DNA of 64,000 bases from Variovorax saccharolyticus (GCF_030316765.1 NZ_JASZYT010000009.1:62001-126000), one strand, 5' to 3'. Counted from the first letter of the stretch, positions 51,168 through 59,844 are shown. Notes: a model not told the origin generated them from the sequence alone. A program made the numbers and translations.

Positions 51168-52424
51168 ATGCCAAAGAACCTATTTCCATTGGACAACAGC
51201 AAGAAGTTCACGGACCAGAAACTGGTCGGGCACAACCGATGGCATCCGGACATTCCGCCGGCCGTGCGGATCAAGCCGGGCGAGGTCTTCCGCGCCGATT
51301 GCCGTGAATGGTTCGACGGCGCCATCAAGAACGACGACTCTGCCGACGATCTGCGCAATGCGCCGCTGCCGGGCGTGCACGTGCTGACCGGCCCCTTCCA
51401 CGTGGAGGGCGCGGAGCCCGGCGACCTGCTGATCGTGGACATCCTCGAGGTCGACGCCTGCGACCAGGAAGACTCCGGCCCGCTGTCCGGGATGGGCTGG
51501 GGCTACACCGGGGTGTTCGCCTCCAAGAACGGCGGCAGCTTCCTGACCGAGCGCTTTCCGGATGCCTACAAGGTGATCTGGGACTTCCGCGGCGATGTCG
51601 CCACCTCGCGCCACATCCCCGAGGTGTCGTACACCGGCATCCACCATCCGGGCCTGATGGGCACCGCGCCTTCGGCCGAACTGCTGGCCCGGTGGACGCA
51701 GCGCGAGAAGGCGCTCATCGCCACGGACCCCTACCGGGTGCCGCCGCTGGCCCTGCCGCCGTTGCCGGACAGCGCCATCCTGGGTTCGCTTAAGGGCAAG
51801 GACTTCGAGCGGGTGGCGGGCGAGGCCGCGCGCACCGCGCCGCCGCGCGAGAACGGCGGCAACCAGGACATCAAGAACCTGACGGCGGGCAGCCGGGTGT
51901 TCTATCCCGTCTTCGTGCCGGGTGCCAACCTGTCGTTCGGCGACCTGCATTTCTCGCAGGGCGATGGCGAGATCACCTTCTGCGGCGCCATCGAGATGGG
52001 CGGCTTCATGGACCTGCATGTCGACCTCATCAAGGGCGGCATGGAGAAGTACGGCATGAAGGAAAACGCCATCTTCATGCCCGGCAACCGCGACCCGCTG
52101 TATTCCGAGTGGATCGCGTTCTCCGGGGTGTCGGTGGACAGCAAGGGCAAGCAGCACTACCTGGACTCCTGGCTGGCCTACCAGAACGCCTGCAACCACG
52201 CCATCGACTATCTGATGAAGTTCGGCTACACCGACATCCAGGCCTACATGATCCTGGGCAGCGCGCCGGTCGAGGGACGCCTGTCGGGGGTGGTCGACAT
52301 CCCCAACGCCTGCTCCACGATCTACATCCCGCGCGCGATCTTCGACTTCGACATCCGGCCGTCGGCGAAGGGCGCGCCCCACCAGGTCAAGCAGGGGCTG
52401 CAGGTGCCGCGCTCCCCGAACTGA
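51168..52424 (+). CDS. fmdA: formamidase (acetamidase/formamidase family)
   Basis: A 418-residue formamidase. Conserved blocks: GHNRWHPDIPPAVRIKPGE, DCREWFDGAIKNDDSADD, GPFHVEGAEPGDLLIVDILE, GIHHPGLMGTAPS, GDLHFSQGDGEITFCGAIEMGG and GRLSGVVDIPNACSTIYIP. This closely matches what I remember of Methylophilus FmdA. It hydrolyses formamide or short amides to the acid and ammonia in the cytoplasm. It is followed by an AmiS/UreI channel, giving uptake plus hydrolysis. Confidence 0.93.
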   Translation: MPKNLFPLDNSKKFTDQKLVGHNRWHPDIPPAVRIKPGEVFRADCREWFDGAIKNDDSADDLRNAPLPGVHVLTGPFHVEGAEPGDLLIVDILEVDACDQEDSGPLSGMGWGYTGVFASKNGGSFLTERFPDAYKVIWDFRGDVATSRHIPEVSYTGIHHPGLMGTAPSAELLARWTQREKALIATDPYRVPPLALPPLPDSAILGSLKGKDFERVAGEAARTAPPRENGGNQDIKNLTAGSRVFYPVFVPGANLSFGDLHFSQGDGEITFCGAIEMGGFMDLHVDLIKGGMEKYGMKENAIFMPGNRDPLYSEWIAFSGVSVDSKGKQHYLDSWLAYQNACNHAIDYLMKFGYTDIQAYMILGSAPVEGRLSGVVDIPNACSTIYIPRAIFDFDIRPSAKGAPHQVKQGLQVPRSPN

Positions 52425-52514
52425 AACACCCTCCCCGTTTGGCCCGCCTCACTTCGTGCGGCGATCGCTCGCCGGCGGCGCGCGCGGTGACATGCAGACT
52501 CGAGAGGAAAAACA

Positions 52515-53027
52515 ATGCTGGGCTTGATACTTTTCTTCGTGGGCGCCGTTCTGGTGCTCAACGGACTGTGGTTGCTGGGGCGCATCGCCGACAACGAGAT
52601 CGCGCTGATCGACATCATGGTGGGCACCCTCACCGGACTGGCATGCCTGTACCTGGCCTTCGGTCCAGGCGCTGACGCCGGGTCCATCAGGGCCGCTGCG
52701 CTCACGCTGCTGTTCACCTTCACCTACTTCTGGGTGGCCTGGAACCGCAGCAACGGCGCGGACGGGCGCGGTCTGGGCTGGTTCAGCCTGTTCGTGGCCA
52801 TCACGGCCATCCCGGTGACCATCGACAGCTTCCACGCCGCCACCACGACCTGGGGCCTGTGGTTCGCCTGGTGTTGGGTCGGCTGGGGTGTGTTGTGGTT
52901 CCTGTACTTCGTGCTGCTCACGCTCAGGAAGCCGATCGTGAAGTTCGTCGGAGGGGTCACGGTCTTCGTGGGCATCTACACCGGCTGGATACCGGGCTAC
53001 ATGCTGCTCAGCGGCATGCCGCAGTAG
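52515..53027 (+). CDS. AmiS/UreI-family amide or urea channel
   Basis: A 170-residue membrane protein with six hydrophobic segments and the AmiS/UreI features: LILFFVGAVLVLNGLWLLG, a membrane segment with FTYFWVAWNR, the sequence DSFHAATTTWGLWFAWCWVGWGVLWFLYF rich in Trp, and a last helix with GVTVFVGIYTGWIPGY. These proteins pass small amides or urea across the inner membrane. Its place between formamidase and a second FmdB gene supports an amide substrate. Confidence 0.88.
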   Translation: MLGLILFFVGAVLVLNGLWLLGRIADNEIALIDIMVGTLTGLACLYLAFGPGADAGSIRAAALTLLFTFTYFWVAWNRSNGADGRGLGWFSLFVAITAIPVTIDSFHAATTTWGLWFAWCWVGWGVLWFLYFVLLTLRKPIVKFVGGVTVFVGIYTGWIPGYMLLSGMPQ

Positions 53028-53061
53028 CCGCCGGCGACACGATTGCATTCAGCGAGACACC

Positions 53062-53301
53062 ATGCCGCTCTACGACTACCAGTGCAGCCGCTGCGGCGGG
53101 TTCCGCGCGTTCCGCCCCATGCGCGACTCGCAACTGCCGCAAGCCTGCCCGGAATGCGACGCCTTGTGCGAGCGCACGCTGTCGGCGCCTTTCCTGAGCG
53201 GCGCCTCCGACGGCTGGTTGTCCAGGCCGCAGGGTGCGGCTCAGGGCGGATCGTGGCGCAAGATGTGCGGCTTCGGCTGCAGCGGCGCCGGCTGCCACTG
53301 A
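53062..53301 (+). CDS. second FmdB-like zinc-ribbon protein
   Basis: A 79-residue protein starting MPLYDYQCSRCGGFRAFRPM. Two complete CxxC pairs (CSRC and CPEC) make a canonical FmdB zinc ribbon, unlike the copy at 50783 which lacks one Cys. The tail is Gly/Ser-rich and ends CGFGCSGAGCH, a possible extra metal site. It closes the amide operon and is convergent with the REC-EAL gene. Having two FmdB proteins in one operon is unusual and may indicate one regulatory and one accessory role. Confidence 0.82.
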   Translation: MPLYDYQCSRCGGFRAFRPMRDSQLPQACPECDALCERTLSAPFLSGASDGWLSRPQGAAQGGSWRKMCGFGCSGAGCH

Positions 53302-53316
53302 GCGCGCTGCCGCGCT
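53301..53316. terminator. GC hairpin in a convergent gap
   Basis: AGCGCG, loop CTGC, CGCGCT: a perfect six-base-pair stem filling the whole gap between the FmdB stop and the REC-EAL stop. There is no T tract. Confidence 0.4.
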
Positions 53317-54597
53317 TCAATGCGAGATGCTGCGGCCGTGCTGCAGCCAGTCCGCCAGGTCGGCCATCGCACAGGCCGGCGCCAGCGGATCGCCCTGGCC
53401 CAGGTCGCAACCCTCCCACTTGAAGAACTGCGCGTCGTCGTCCGAGGCGATGCCGTCGGCAATGGCCACGATGTGCAGCGTCTGGGCCAGTGCGATCAGG
53501 GAGCGCGCCATCGCCATGCGCTCAGGGTCGCTGCGCACTGCGCGCACGAAGACGCGGTGCAGCTTCAGGCGATCGGGCACCATCTGGTTGAGCCGCTGCA
53601 GCGAGATGGTCTGGCCGCCGAAATCGACCAGCGTCACCGTCACGCCCGCGGCGCGCAAGGTCGTCAGCGCGTCGCGCACCTCGGGCTGTCCACTGAACAG
53701 CGTCGCCTCGCTCACGAGCAGGTCGAGCGCGCCGTAAGGCAGTGCCGCCTGCCGCAGCGCAGCCAGCACCAGGCCGGGCACGGCGCGGTCGGCCAGGCTG
53801 TCGCCCACCAGCGGCAGCGACACGCGCAAGGCACATCCCGTGCCGGCTTGCCACGCGCGGGCCCAGAAGCAGCCTTGGGCCAGCAGCCATTGCACGACAC
53901 GCCGGCGCAGCGGCCCCGACGGCAGGAGTTCGCCCACGCGTGCTGCCGGCAACGGGCCCATGGCGCTCTTCCAGCTGGCCACCAGTTCCACGCCACGGAC
54001 CAGGTTGGACGCCAACTCCACCTCGGGCTGGGCCTGCAGCAGGACGGCCGTCCCGTCGCGGTCCGCATGCAGTTCCTGGCGCAGCGTCTGCCGCGCCAGC
54101 GCGGTGGCCTGCGACATCGGTGCGAGCCGTGCCGGGGGCCGCACCGTGCGCAAGGCCCGGGCATGGCGATAGCCGCGCAACGCGGCGATCACGATGGTCT
54201 GCAGGCGCTGCGCGGTGACTTCGGTCTTGAGCGCGTAGCCGTTCACTTCGTAGTGCCGCACGATCTCGTTCTCGGGCGCCATGCCGGGCTGGCCCGTGCG
54301 CAGCACGATCTGCATGTCGTGGTCACGCAGCGTCTCGCGGATGTGTTGCACCAGGGCGATGCCGGCGTCGTCGGTTTCCATGACCACGTCCAGCAGCACC
54401 AGGGCGATGCCGGTCTCGCGCGCCAGCACATCGCGCGCCTGCGCTGCCGAGTGGGCGCCGAGGAGCAGGATGCCGCGCCCCTCGAAGTGCAGATCCGCCA
54501 GGATCAGCGCAGACACGTCATGCACCGCCGGCTCGTCGTCCACCAGCAGGACCTTCCAGTGCGCCGGCTCGGACGGCATCGCGAGACCGGGGGCCAT
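53317..54597 (-). CDS. response regulator with degenerate EAL domain
   Basis: A 426-residue protein. The N-terminal receiver has the acidic pair VDDE at 19-22, phospho-acceptor Asp70 (LVLLDVVME) and the Lys of ALKTEV. An EAL-like domain follows (about 175-420), but the EAL triplet is ELV (GVELVASW), the DDFG block is VDFG, the Asn of the metal site is Ser, and AEGVE is ADGIA. It is therefore probably catalytically dead and may sense cyclic-di-GMP or bind a partner. It overlaps the kinase gene by ATGA, so the pair should be one two-component system. Confidence 0.83.
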   Translation of the reverse strand: MAPGLAMPSEPAHWKVLLVDDEPAVHDVSALILADLHFEGRGILLLGAHSAAQARDVLARETGIALVLLDVVMETDDAGIALVQHIRETLRDHDMQIVLRTGQPGMAPENEIVRHYEVNGYALKTEVTAQRLQTIVIAALRGYRHARALRTVRPPARLAPMSQATALARQTLRQELHADRDGTAVLLQAQPEVELASNLVRGVELVASWKSAMGPLPAARVGELLPSGPLRRRVVQWLLAQGCFWARAWQAGTGCALRVSLPLVGDSLADRAVPGLVLAALRQAALPYGALDLLVSEATLFSGQPEVRDALTTLRAAGVTVTLVDFGGQTISLQRLNQMVPDRLKLHRVFVRAVRSDPERMAMARSLIALAQTLHIVAIADGIASDDDAQFFKWEGCDLGQGDPLAPACAMADLADWLQHGRSISH

Positions 54598-57332
54598 CAG
54601 CCTGCGCTCCGCGGCGGGGCCGCCAGGATGAGGCCGACGTCGGGCCCCCGCCGTGCCACCGTCGGAAACTGAAGGGTGAAGCGCGCGCCTTCGCCCGGGC
54701 GGCCTTGCAGCGTGACGGAGCCGCCCAGCTGCCGGCTCACGATCTGGTGGACGATGTACAGCCCCAGGCCGCTGCCGCCCAGCATGCGGCGGGTGGTGAA
54801 GAAGGGGTCGAACACGCGCCCCTCCAGCGCCGCCTCGACGCCGCGGCCGTTGTCGCTGTAGTCGATGCGCACTTCTTCTCCCCCTTGCTCCAGGACGGCG
54901 CGCAGGCTGATGGCTGCCCCGGGCCGCCCCGGCTCCAGGCCATGCTGCAGCGAATTCACGGCGAGGTTGGTGAGGACCTGTGCCAAGGCCAGCGGGTAGC
55001 TCTGCAGGTCGATGTCGGCGGGCACATCGATGTGCACCGCGACACCGGCTTCCTCGACCTTGGGCCGCAAGGTGTGCACGGTGCTTTGCACCAGCTCCAG
55101 CAGATTGAAGGCTTGCGGCGCCTCGACGATGCGGTCCACGGCCAGTTGCTTGAAGTTCTGCATCAGCTGCGCGATGCGCTGGGCGTTGGAGAGCATGAGC
55201 CGCGCCGAGGCATCGGCGTCGCGCAGGTAGCGCTGCTGGCGTTCGCTGTCCAGCACGCCGTCCGTGGCCAGCTGCTGCACCGCCTCGGTACGGTCCTGCA
55301 GATAGGACGCCGAGCTCACGAGAATGCCCGCCGGCGTATTGATCTCGTGGGCCACGCCCGCCACCAGGCCACCCAGGGAGGCGAGCTTCTCGCTCTCGAC
55401 CAGGTGCCGCCGGGTCTGCTCCAGGTGCTGGATCGACTCGAGCAGCTCGCGTTCCGATTGCTCCTGCCGCTCTTGCGACAACACGATCCACCAGGTTCCC
55501 AGCGAAGCAACGACCAGCGTGGCGGCATACAGGCGCACCATCACATGCAGGAAATCCGCGTCATTGGACAGGTCGTGCAGGTCCATGAAACGGTAGGTCA
55601 GCAGGAACGCCGCGCCCAGCAGCACCGCGGCGACCCCCAGCAGTCCCATGAAGCGTCCGAAGCGGCGCCACGCGCGCGGCGCGAAGCGCGACGGATCCAG
55701 GCTGCCGGGCGCGGCCGCCTGCGCTGCTGCCGGCTTCTTGCAATGGTCGTGGCAGTGCAGTTCCAGGCCGCAGCACAGGGAGCAGATCGGGCCCCCATAG
55801 AACGGGCAGTGCGCCATGTCGGGCGCCTCGTACTGGCGCTCGCAGATGCTGCACTCCACCAGCGTGGTCTTGCGCAGGGTCCGGTAGTGCACGTCGGGCC
55901 GCGCGATGTAATAGCGTCCGCCCGTGGCATAGCCGATGGCGATGGCCGCCAGGAAGGCGACGCCGAAGGCGATGAAGCCGAAGAAGGCCTGGCCCGCCTC
56001 GCCGAAGCTGCCCACGTACGCCAGCACCGCCACGGCCGCGGCGATGGCCGTGGCGCCGCACCCGACGGGGTTGAAGTTGTAGAGATGGGCGCGCTTGAAC
56101 TCGATGTAGGGCGGGCTGATCCCGGTGCGCTTGAGCACCACCAGGTCGGCCACCAGCGCACCGATCCAGGCGATCGCCACGGTGGAGTACACCGACAACA
56201 CCGTCTGCAGCGTTTCGAAGATGCCGAGCAGCGACAGCAACAGGGCGATCACCACGTTGAACACCAGCCAGACCACGCGCCCCGGGTGATAGTGGGCCAG
56301 GCGCACGAAGCAGTTCGACCAGGCCAGCGAGCCGCTGTAGGCGTTGGTGACATTGATCTTCACCTGCGAGACGGTGACAAAGACCGCTGCCAGCCCGAGC
56401 GCCAGTGCCGGGTCGTCCACCACCTGGCGGTAGGCGTGCACGAACATGTGGACCGGCTCCACGGCCTGCGCCGCGCTGCTGCCCATGCGCAGCGCCAGCA
56501 CCGCCAGCAGGCTGCCGGCGCTGACCTTCAACGCGCCGATGACGATCCAGCCCGGCCCGGCCAGCAGCATCGCGGTCCACCAGGCGCGCCTGTTCTGCGG
56601 CGTGCGTTCCGGCAGGAAGCGCAGATAGTCGGCCTGCTCGCCGATCTGGGCCACCAGCGAGAACAGCACGCCCGAAGCCGCGCCGAACATCAGCAGGTTG
56701 AAGCCGGCGGCGCGGCCGTCGAGCCCGTCGTAGGCGGTCCATGCATGCAGCAGCGCCGGGTCCTTGGACAGGATGAAGACGAAGGGCAGCACCAGCATCA
56801 CGACCCAGAACGGCTGGCTCCAGGCCTGCAGCTTGCTGATCGAGGTGACGCCGAAGAACACCAGCGGAATGATGACCAGCGAGCACAGCAGGTAGCCCAG
56901 GGCCAGTTGCAGGCCCAGGGCCAGGTGCAGGGCCTGCGCCCAGATGGCCGTCTCGATGGCGAAGAAGATCAGCGTGAAAGAGCCATAGATCAGCGAGGTG
57001 ATCGTGGAGCCCACGTAGCCGAAGCCGGCGCCACGGGTCAGCAGGTCGATGTCCACGTTGGAGACGCTGCACCAGTAGGCGATGGGCAGGCTGACCAGGA
57101 AGATCATCAGCGACACGACCACGATGGCGACCATCGCGGTCTGGAAGCCGTAGCTCAGGGTGATGCTGGCGCCGATGGCCTCCAGGGCCAGGAACGAGAT
57201 GCCGCCGATCGCGGTGTTGGCCATCACGCCCGGCGCCCAACGCCGGTATGAGCTCGCGGCGTAGCGCAATGCATAGTCCTCGAGCGACTCGTTGGCCACC
57301 CAAGACTGATACTCGCGCTTGACTCGAAGCAT
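54597..57332 (-). CDS. NCS1-type permease fused to a histidine kinase
   Basis: A 911-residue fusion. Residues 40-470 are an NCS1 (purine-cytosine permease-like) transporter with about twelve membrane segments, beginning EDYALRYAASSYRRWAPGV. Residues 494-531 form a Cys/His cluster (CSIC, CPF, CSLCC, HCHDHC). Two more membrane segments lie at about 562-582 and 597-617. A kinase follows with H-box His662 (GVAHEINTP), N-box NLAVNSLQHG, DNGRGV and GGSGLGLYIV. It should sense or transport a nucleobase, hydantoin or amide-like compound and phosphorylate the REC-EAL protein. The ATG at 57332 is chosen to exclude a non-conserved leader. The fusion is reminiscent of CbrA but with an NCS1 module. Confidence 0.88.
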   Translation of the reverse strand: MLRVKREYQSWVANESLEDYALRYAASSYRRWAPGVMANTAIGGISFLALEAIGASITLSYGFQTAMVAIVVVSLMIFLVSLPIAYWCSVSNVDIDLLTRGAGFGYVGSTITSLIYGSFTLIFFAIETAIWAQALHLALGLQLALGYLLCSLVIIPLVFFGVTSISKLQAWSQPFWVVMLVLPFVFILSKDPALLHAWTAYDGLDGRAAGFNLLMFGAASGVLFSLVAQIGEQADYLRFLPERTPQNRRAWWTAMLLAGPGWIVIGALKVSAGSLLAVLALRMGSSAAQAVEPVHMFVHAYRQVVDDPALALGLAAVFVTVSQVKINVTNAYSGSLAWSNCFVRLAHYHPGRVVWLVFNVVIALLLSLLGIFETLQTVLSVYSTVAIAWIGALVADLVVLKRTGISPPYIEFKRAHLYNFNPVGCGATAIAAAVAVLAYVGSFGEAGQAFFGFIAFGVAFLAAIAIGYATGGRYYIARPDVHYRTLRKTTLVECSICERQYEAPDMAHCPFYGGPICSLCCGLELHCHDHCKKPAAAQAAAPGSLDPSRFAPRAWRRFGRFMGLLGVAAVLLGAAFLLTYRFMDLHDLSNDADFLHVMVRLYAATLVVASLGTWWIVLSQERQEQSERELLESIQHLEQTRRHLVESEKLASLGGLVAGVAHEINTPAGILVSSASYLQDRTEAVQQLATDGVLDSERQQRYLRDADASARLMLSNAQRIAQLMQNFKQLAVDRIVEAPQAFNLLELVQSTVHTLRPKVEEAGVAVHIDVPADIDLQSYPLALAQVLTNLAVNSLQHGLEPGRPGAAISLRAVLEQGGEEVRIDYSDNGRGVEAALEGRVFDPFFTTRRMLGGSGLGLYIVHQIVSRQLGGSVTLQGRPGEGARFTLQFPTVARRGPDVGLILAAPPRSAG

Positions 57333-57418
57333 TGTCCGTGTCGCTCCGTCACGGCCGGCAGGCCTGGGGAACCGAGCATAGCGGATCGGCCGGCCCCGGC
57401 GATGCGCTATCGCGCCGA

Positions 57419-57446
57419 TTGACAAGTGCGCGCTGCTGGCGAGAAT
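57419..57446 (+). promoter_or_regulatory. candidate promoter of the LuxR gene
   Basis: TTGACA (57419-57424) is a perfect -35 match; GAGAAT (57441-57446) lies 16 bases further as a weak -10. The leader would be about 110 bases. It is in the 230-base region between the divergent kinase and LuxR genes. Confidence 0.4.
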
Positions 57447-57562
57447 TCCGGCAGGTTGGGCGCCGCCAGGTTCGTGGCCACCGCGGGGTGGGCACCGACA
57501 GCGCGTACCGATCAAGCCAAGCAGACGGCCGCCACCTCTCTCGCGACAGCGGAGCGAACCCC

Positions 57563-58705
57563 ATGCCGAGACCGGACTTCCCCGCCCCCTCAGCCCATTC
57601 GTTGGTGCGGGCGATCCATGCCGCCAGCCTGAACACCAGCGCCTGGCCGGAGGTGCTGGAGCAGCTGCGCCGGCACCTCGACGCCCGTGTGGTCACGCTG
57701 GGCCACCACGCCTTCACCACCGGCTCGGAATCCACCATGTTCGAAGCCTCGGACACCGGCAGCTTCAGCCAGGACATGGCCGTGTTCTCCGCGCACAACC
57801 CCTGGTTCCTGTCCAGCGACGACTACGTGCCGGGGCGGGTGATGAGCGGCGAGGAACTGATCGACCACGATGCGCTGCGGCGCACGGATTTCTACCGCCG
57901 CTTCCTGAAGCCGCGCGGCCTGCTGCACCTGCTGTGCGGCGTGGTGGACCAGCGCGCCCGCGGTGCGCATTGCGTGTCCATCTACCGCGCCGAGGACCAG
58001 GACGCCTTCGACGCCCAGAAGAAGGCCGAACTGGGCCTGTTGCTCGACCACATCACCCTCTCGCTGCAGAGCCAGTGGCGCTGGCAGGAGGCGGACGACC
58101 TGGCGCAGGCGCTGTTGTCGGTCTCCGACCACGACACCCGGCCGACGCTCCTCGTCACGGCCGATGCCGAGCCGGTGTACCGCAACCGGGCGGCGTCGCG
58201 ACTGCTGGACCAGGGTCACGGCCTGTGCATGGACGGCCTGCGCCTGGTCGCGGCCAGCCCGGCCGACCGGCGCTTGCTGCAGCAGACCATCGAGCGGCTG
58301 GCGCGGGTCGACCCCGCGGACGCTTCGGCCGCGCCATCCGTGCTCACCCTGGCCGGACCGCCGGGACTGCCCGCGATCGTGGTGGTGGTGCGCGCCGCCG
58401 GCCAGGTCTTTGCGCGGCAGGCCGGCGCACGCCAGGGCCTGGTGGTGGTGGCCGTGCGGGGAGGCAATGTCAGCCACGACCCCGCGCGCTGCGAGTTCGC
58501 GCGCCAGTACGAGCTCACGGCCGCGCAGGCCAAGGTCAGCGCGCTGGTCTTCGCCGGCCAGTCGCTGGCCACGGTCTCCCGCTCGTTGAATCTCTCCGAG
58601 AACACCGTGCGCAGCCATCTGAAGCAGATCTTCCAGAAGACCGACACCCACGGCCAGATGGAGCTCGTGCATCTGCATGCGCGCGTCTGCACGGCGCTGC
58701 CGTAG
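57563..58705 (+). CDS. LuxR-family transcriptional regulator
   Basis: A 380-residue regulator starting MPRPDFPAPSAHSL after a GGAGCG site. The N-terminal 250 residues look like an unassigned sensory region (LNTSAWPEVLEQLRRHLDA and a GAF/PAS-like middle). The C-terminal helix-turn-helix is ELTAAQAKVSALVFAGQSLATVSRSLNLSENTVRSHLKQIF. It is divergent from the fusion kinase and could be the DNA-binding output of that system, since the REC-EAL protein has no DNA-binding domain. Confidence 0.85.
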   Translation: MPRPDFPAPSAHSLVRAIHAASLNTSAWPEVLEQLRRHLDARVVTLGHHAFTTGSESTMFEASDTGSFSQDMAVFSAHNPWFLSSDDYVPGRVMSGEELIDHDALRRTDFYRRFLKPRGLLHLLCGVVDQRARGAHCVSIYRAEDQDAFDAQKKAELGLLLDHITLSLQSQWRWQEADDLAQALLSVSDHDTRPTLLVTADAEPVYRNRAASRLLDQGHGLCMDGLRLVAASPADRRLLQQTIERLARVDPADASAAPSVLTLAGPPGLPAIVVVVRAAGQVFARQAGARQGLVVVAVRGGNVSHDPARCEFARQYELTAAQAKVSALVFAGQSLATVSRSLNLSENTVRSHLKQIFQKTDTHGQMELVHLHARVCTALP

Positions 58706-58729
58706 CGCCTGCCATCGCTAGCCAGGCGC
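58705..58729. terminator. GC hairpin overlapping two convergent stops
   Basis: GCGCCTG (58705-58711) and CAGGCGC (58723-58729) pair perfectly around an 11-base loop. The dyad spans the gap between the LuxR stop and the ArgE-like stop. There is no T tract. Confidence 0.42.
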
Positions 58730-59833
58730 CTCGCTGCCGGTCGCCCAGGCGCCGAGCCTCGCCAGAAAGCGATCGGCGGCAGCGAGCTCGCTGCATGCGA
58801 TCCACTCGTTGGGCTGATGCGCCTGCGCAATGGCGCCGGGCCCGCAGACCAGCGAGGGAATCCCGGCCTGCTCGAAGAATCCTGCCTCGGAGCCGAACGC
58901 AATCTCGCCCGGCGGCCAACCTGCGCCCATGGCTCTGGCAATGGCGACGGCGGCGCTGTCAGATCGGGTCGCGAGGGATGGCACGCGGGCGACAGCTGCC
59001 ATCTCGACCGCCACGTCTGCCGGCATGGCGGCCAGCAATCGATCGACCTCGGCCCTCACCGCCGCTGCGCTGGCCTCATCCGGGGGGCGGAATTCCCACA
59101 GCACCTCGCAGCACCCCGGCACGATGTTGATCGCCGTCCCGCCGCCGATGCGACCGATGTTGAAGGTCGTGTGGTTGCCCTGCCTGGACAGGGTGCGCCC
59201 GAACTCCGCCAACTCTGCCACCAGCAGCGCTGCCGGCTCGATGGCACTGGTGCCCAGGCCGGGTTCGCTGGAATGCGCGGGGCGACCCCGGAAGGTGGTG
59301 CGATGGCCGTAGAAGCCCCGGTGGGCCAGTCCGATGCGCATCTCGGTCGGTTCGCCGATGATGGCCAGGGCTGGCGGTTCGACGTTCCTGCGCAGATCGG
59401 CGATCAGGCGCGGGATGCCGAAGCATCCCACTTCCTCGTCGTAGGAGAGCGCCAGATGGATGGGGCGACGCAGGTCCAGGCCGCACCATCGCGGCACTGC
59501 AGCCAGGCATGCCGCAATGAAGCCTTTCATGTCGGCCGATCCCCGCCCCTGCAGCCGCCCGTCGCGCTCGACCAGCGTGAAGGGGTCGGAGTCCCAGTCT
59601 TGATCGGCGACCGGGACCACGTCGGTATGCCCGGACAGGACGATGCCGCCCGCCGCGTCGGGGCCGATCGTCGCCAGCAGGTTCGCCTTCGCGCCATCGT
59701 CGCTGTGGCTCAGGCGTGCCTGAATGCCATGCCCGTCGAGGTAGGCAGCCACCCAGCGGATCAGGTCCAGGTTGGACCGGCAGGAGGTCGTGTCGAAGGC
59801 GACCAGCGTCCGCAGGATCTCGACCGTGTCCAT
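58718..59833 (-). CDS. ArgE/DapE-family N-acyl amino acid deacylase
   Basis: A 371-residue M20 metallopeptidase starting MDTVEILRTLVAFDTTS. Metal and catalytic blocks: SGHTDVVPV, GRGSADMKGF, SYDEEVGCFG and the dimerisation-domain GEPTEMRIGLAHRG. It ends with QAHQPNEWI, the last metal His. It resembles acetylornithine deacetylase (ArgE), but the context with an exporter and AlaX suggests action on an N-acyl amino acid rather than arginine biosynthesis. It is 11 bases after the EamA gene. Confidence 0.87.
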   Translation of the reverse strand: MDTVEILRTLVAFDTTSCRSNLDLIRWVAAYLDGHGIQARLSHSDDGAKANLLATIGPDAAGGIVLSGHTDVVPVADQDWDSDPFTLVERDGRLQGRGSADMKGFIAACLAAVPRWCGLDLRRPIHLALSYDEEVGCFGIPRLIADLRRNVEPPALAIIGEPTEMRIGLAHRGFYGHRTTFRGRPAHSSEPGLGTSAIEPAALLVAELAEFGRTLSRQGNHTTFNIGRIGGGTAINIVPGCCEVLWEFRPPDEASAAAVRAEVDRLLAAMPADVAVEMAAVARVPSLATRSDSAAVAIARAMGAGWPPGEIAFGSEAGFFEQAGIPSLVCGPGAIAQAHQPNEWIACSELAAADRFLARLGAWATGSEAPG

Positions 59834-59844
59834 GCTCAGGCCTC

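Noticed and set aside
54705..57251. 848-codon open frame on the plus strand within the fusion kinase
   Set aside because: Low-complexity His/Gln/Arg-rich translation typical of an antisense shadow; the minus-strand product has complete transporter and kinase motifs.
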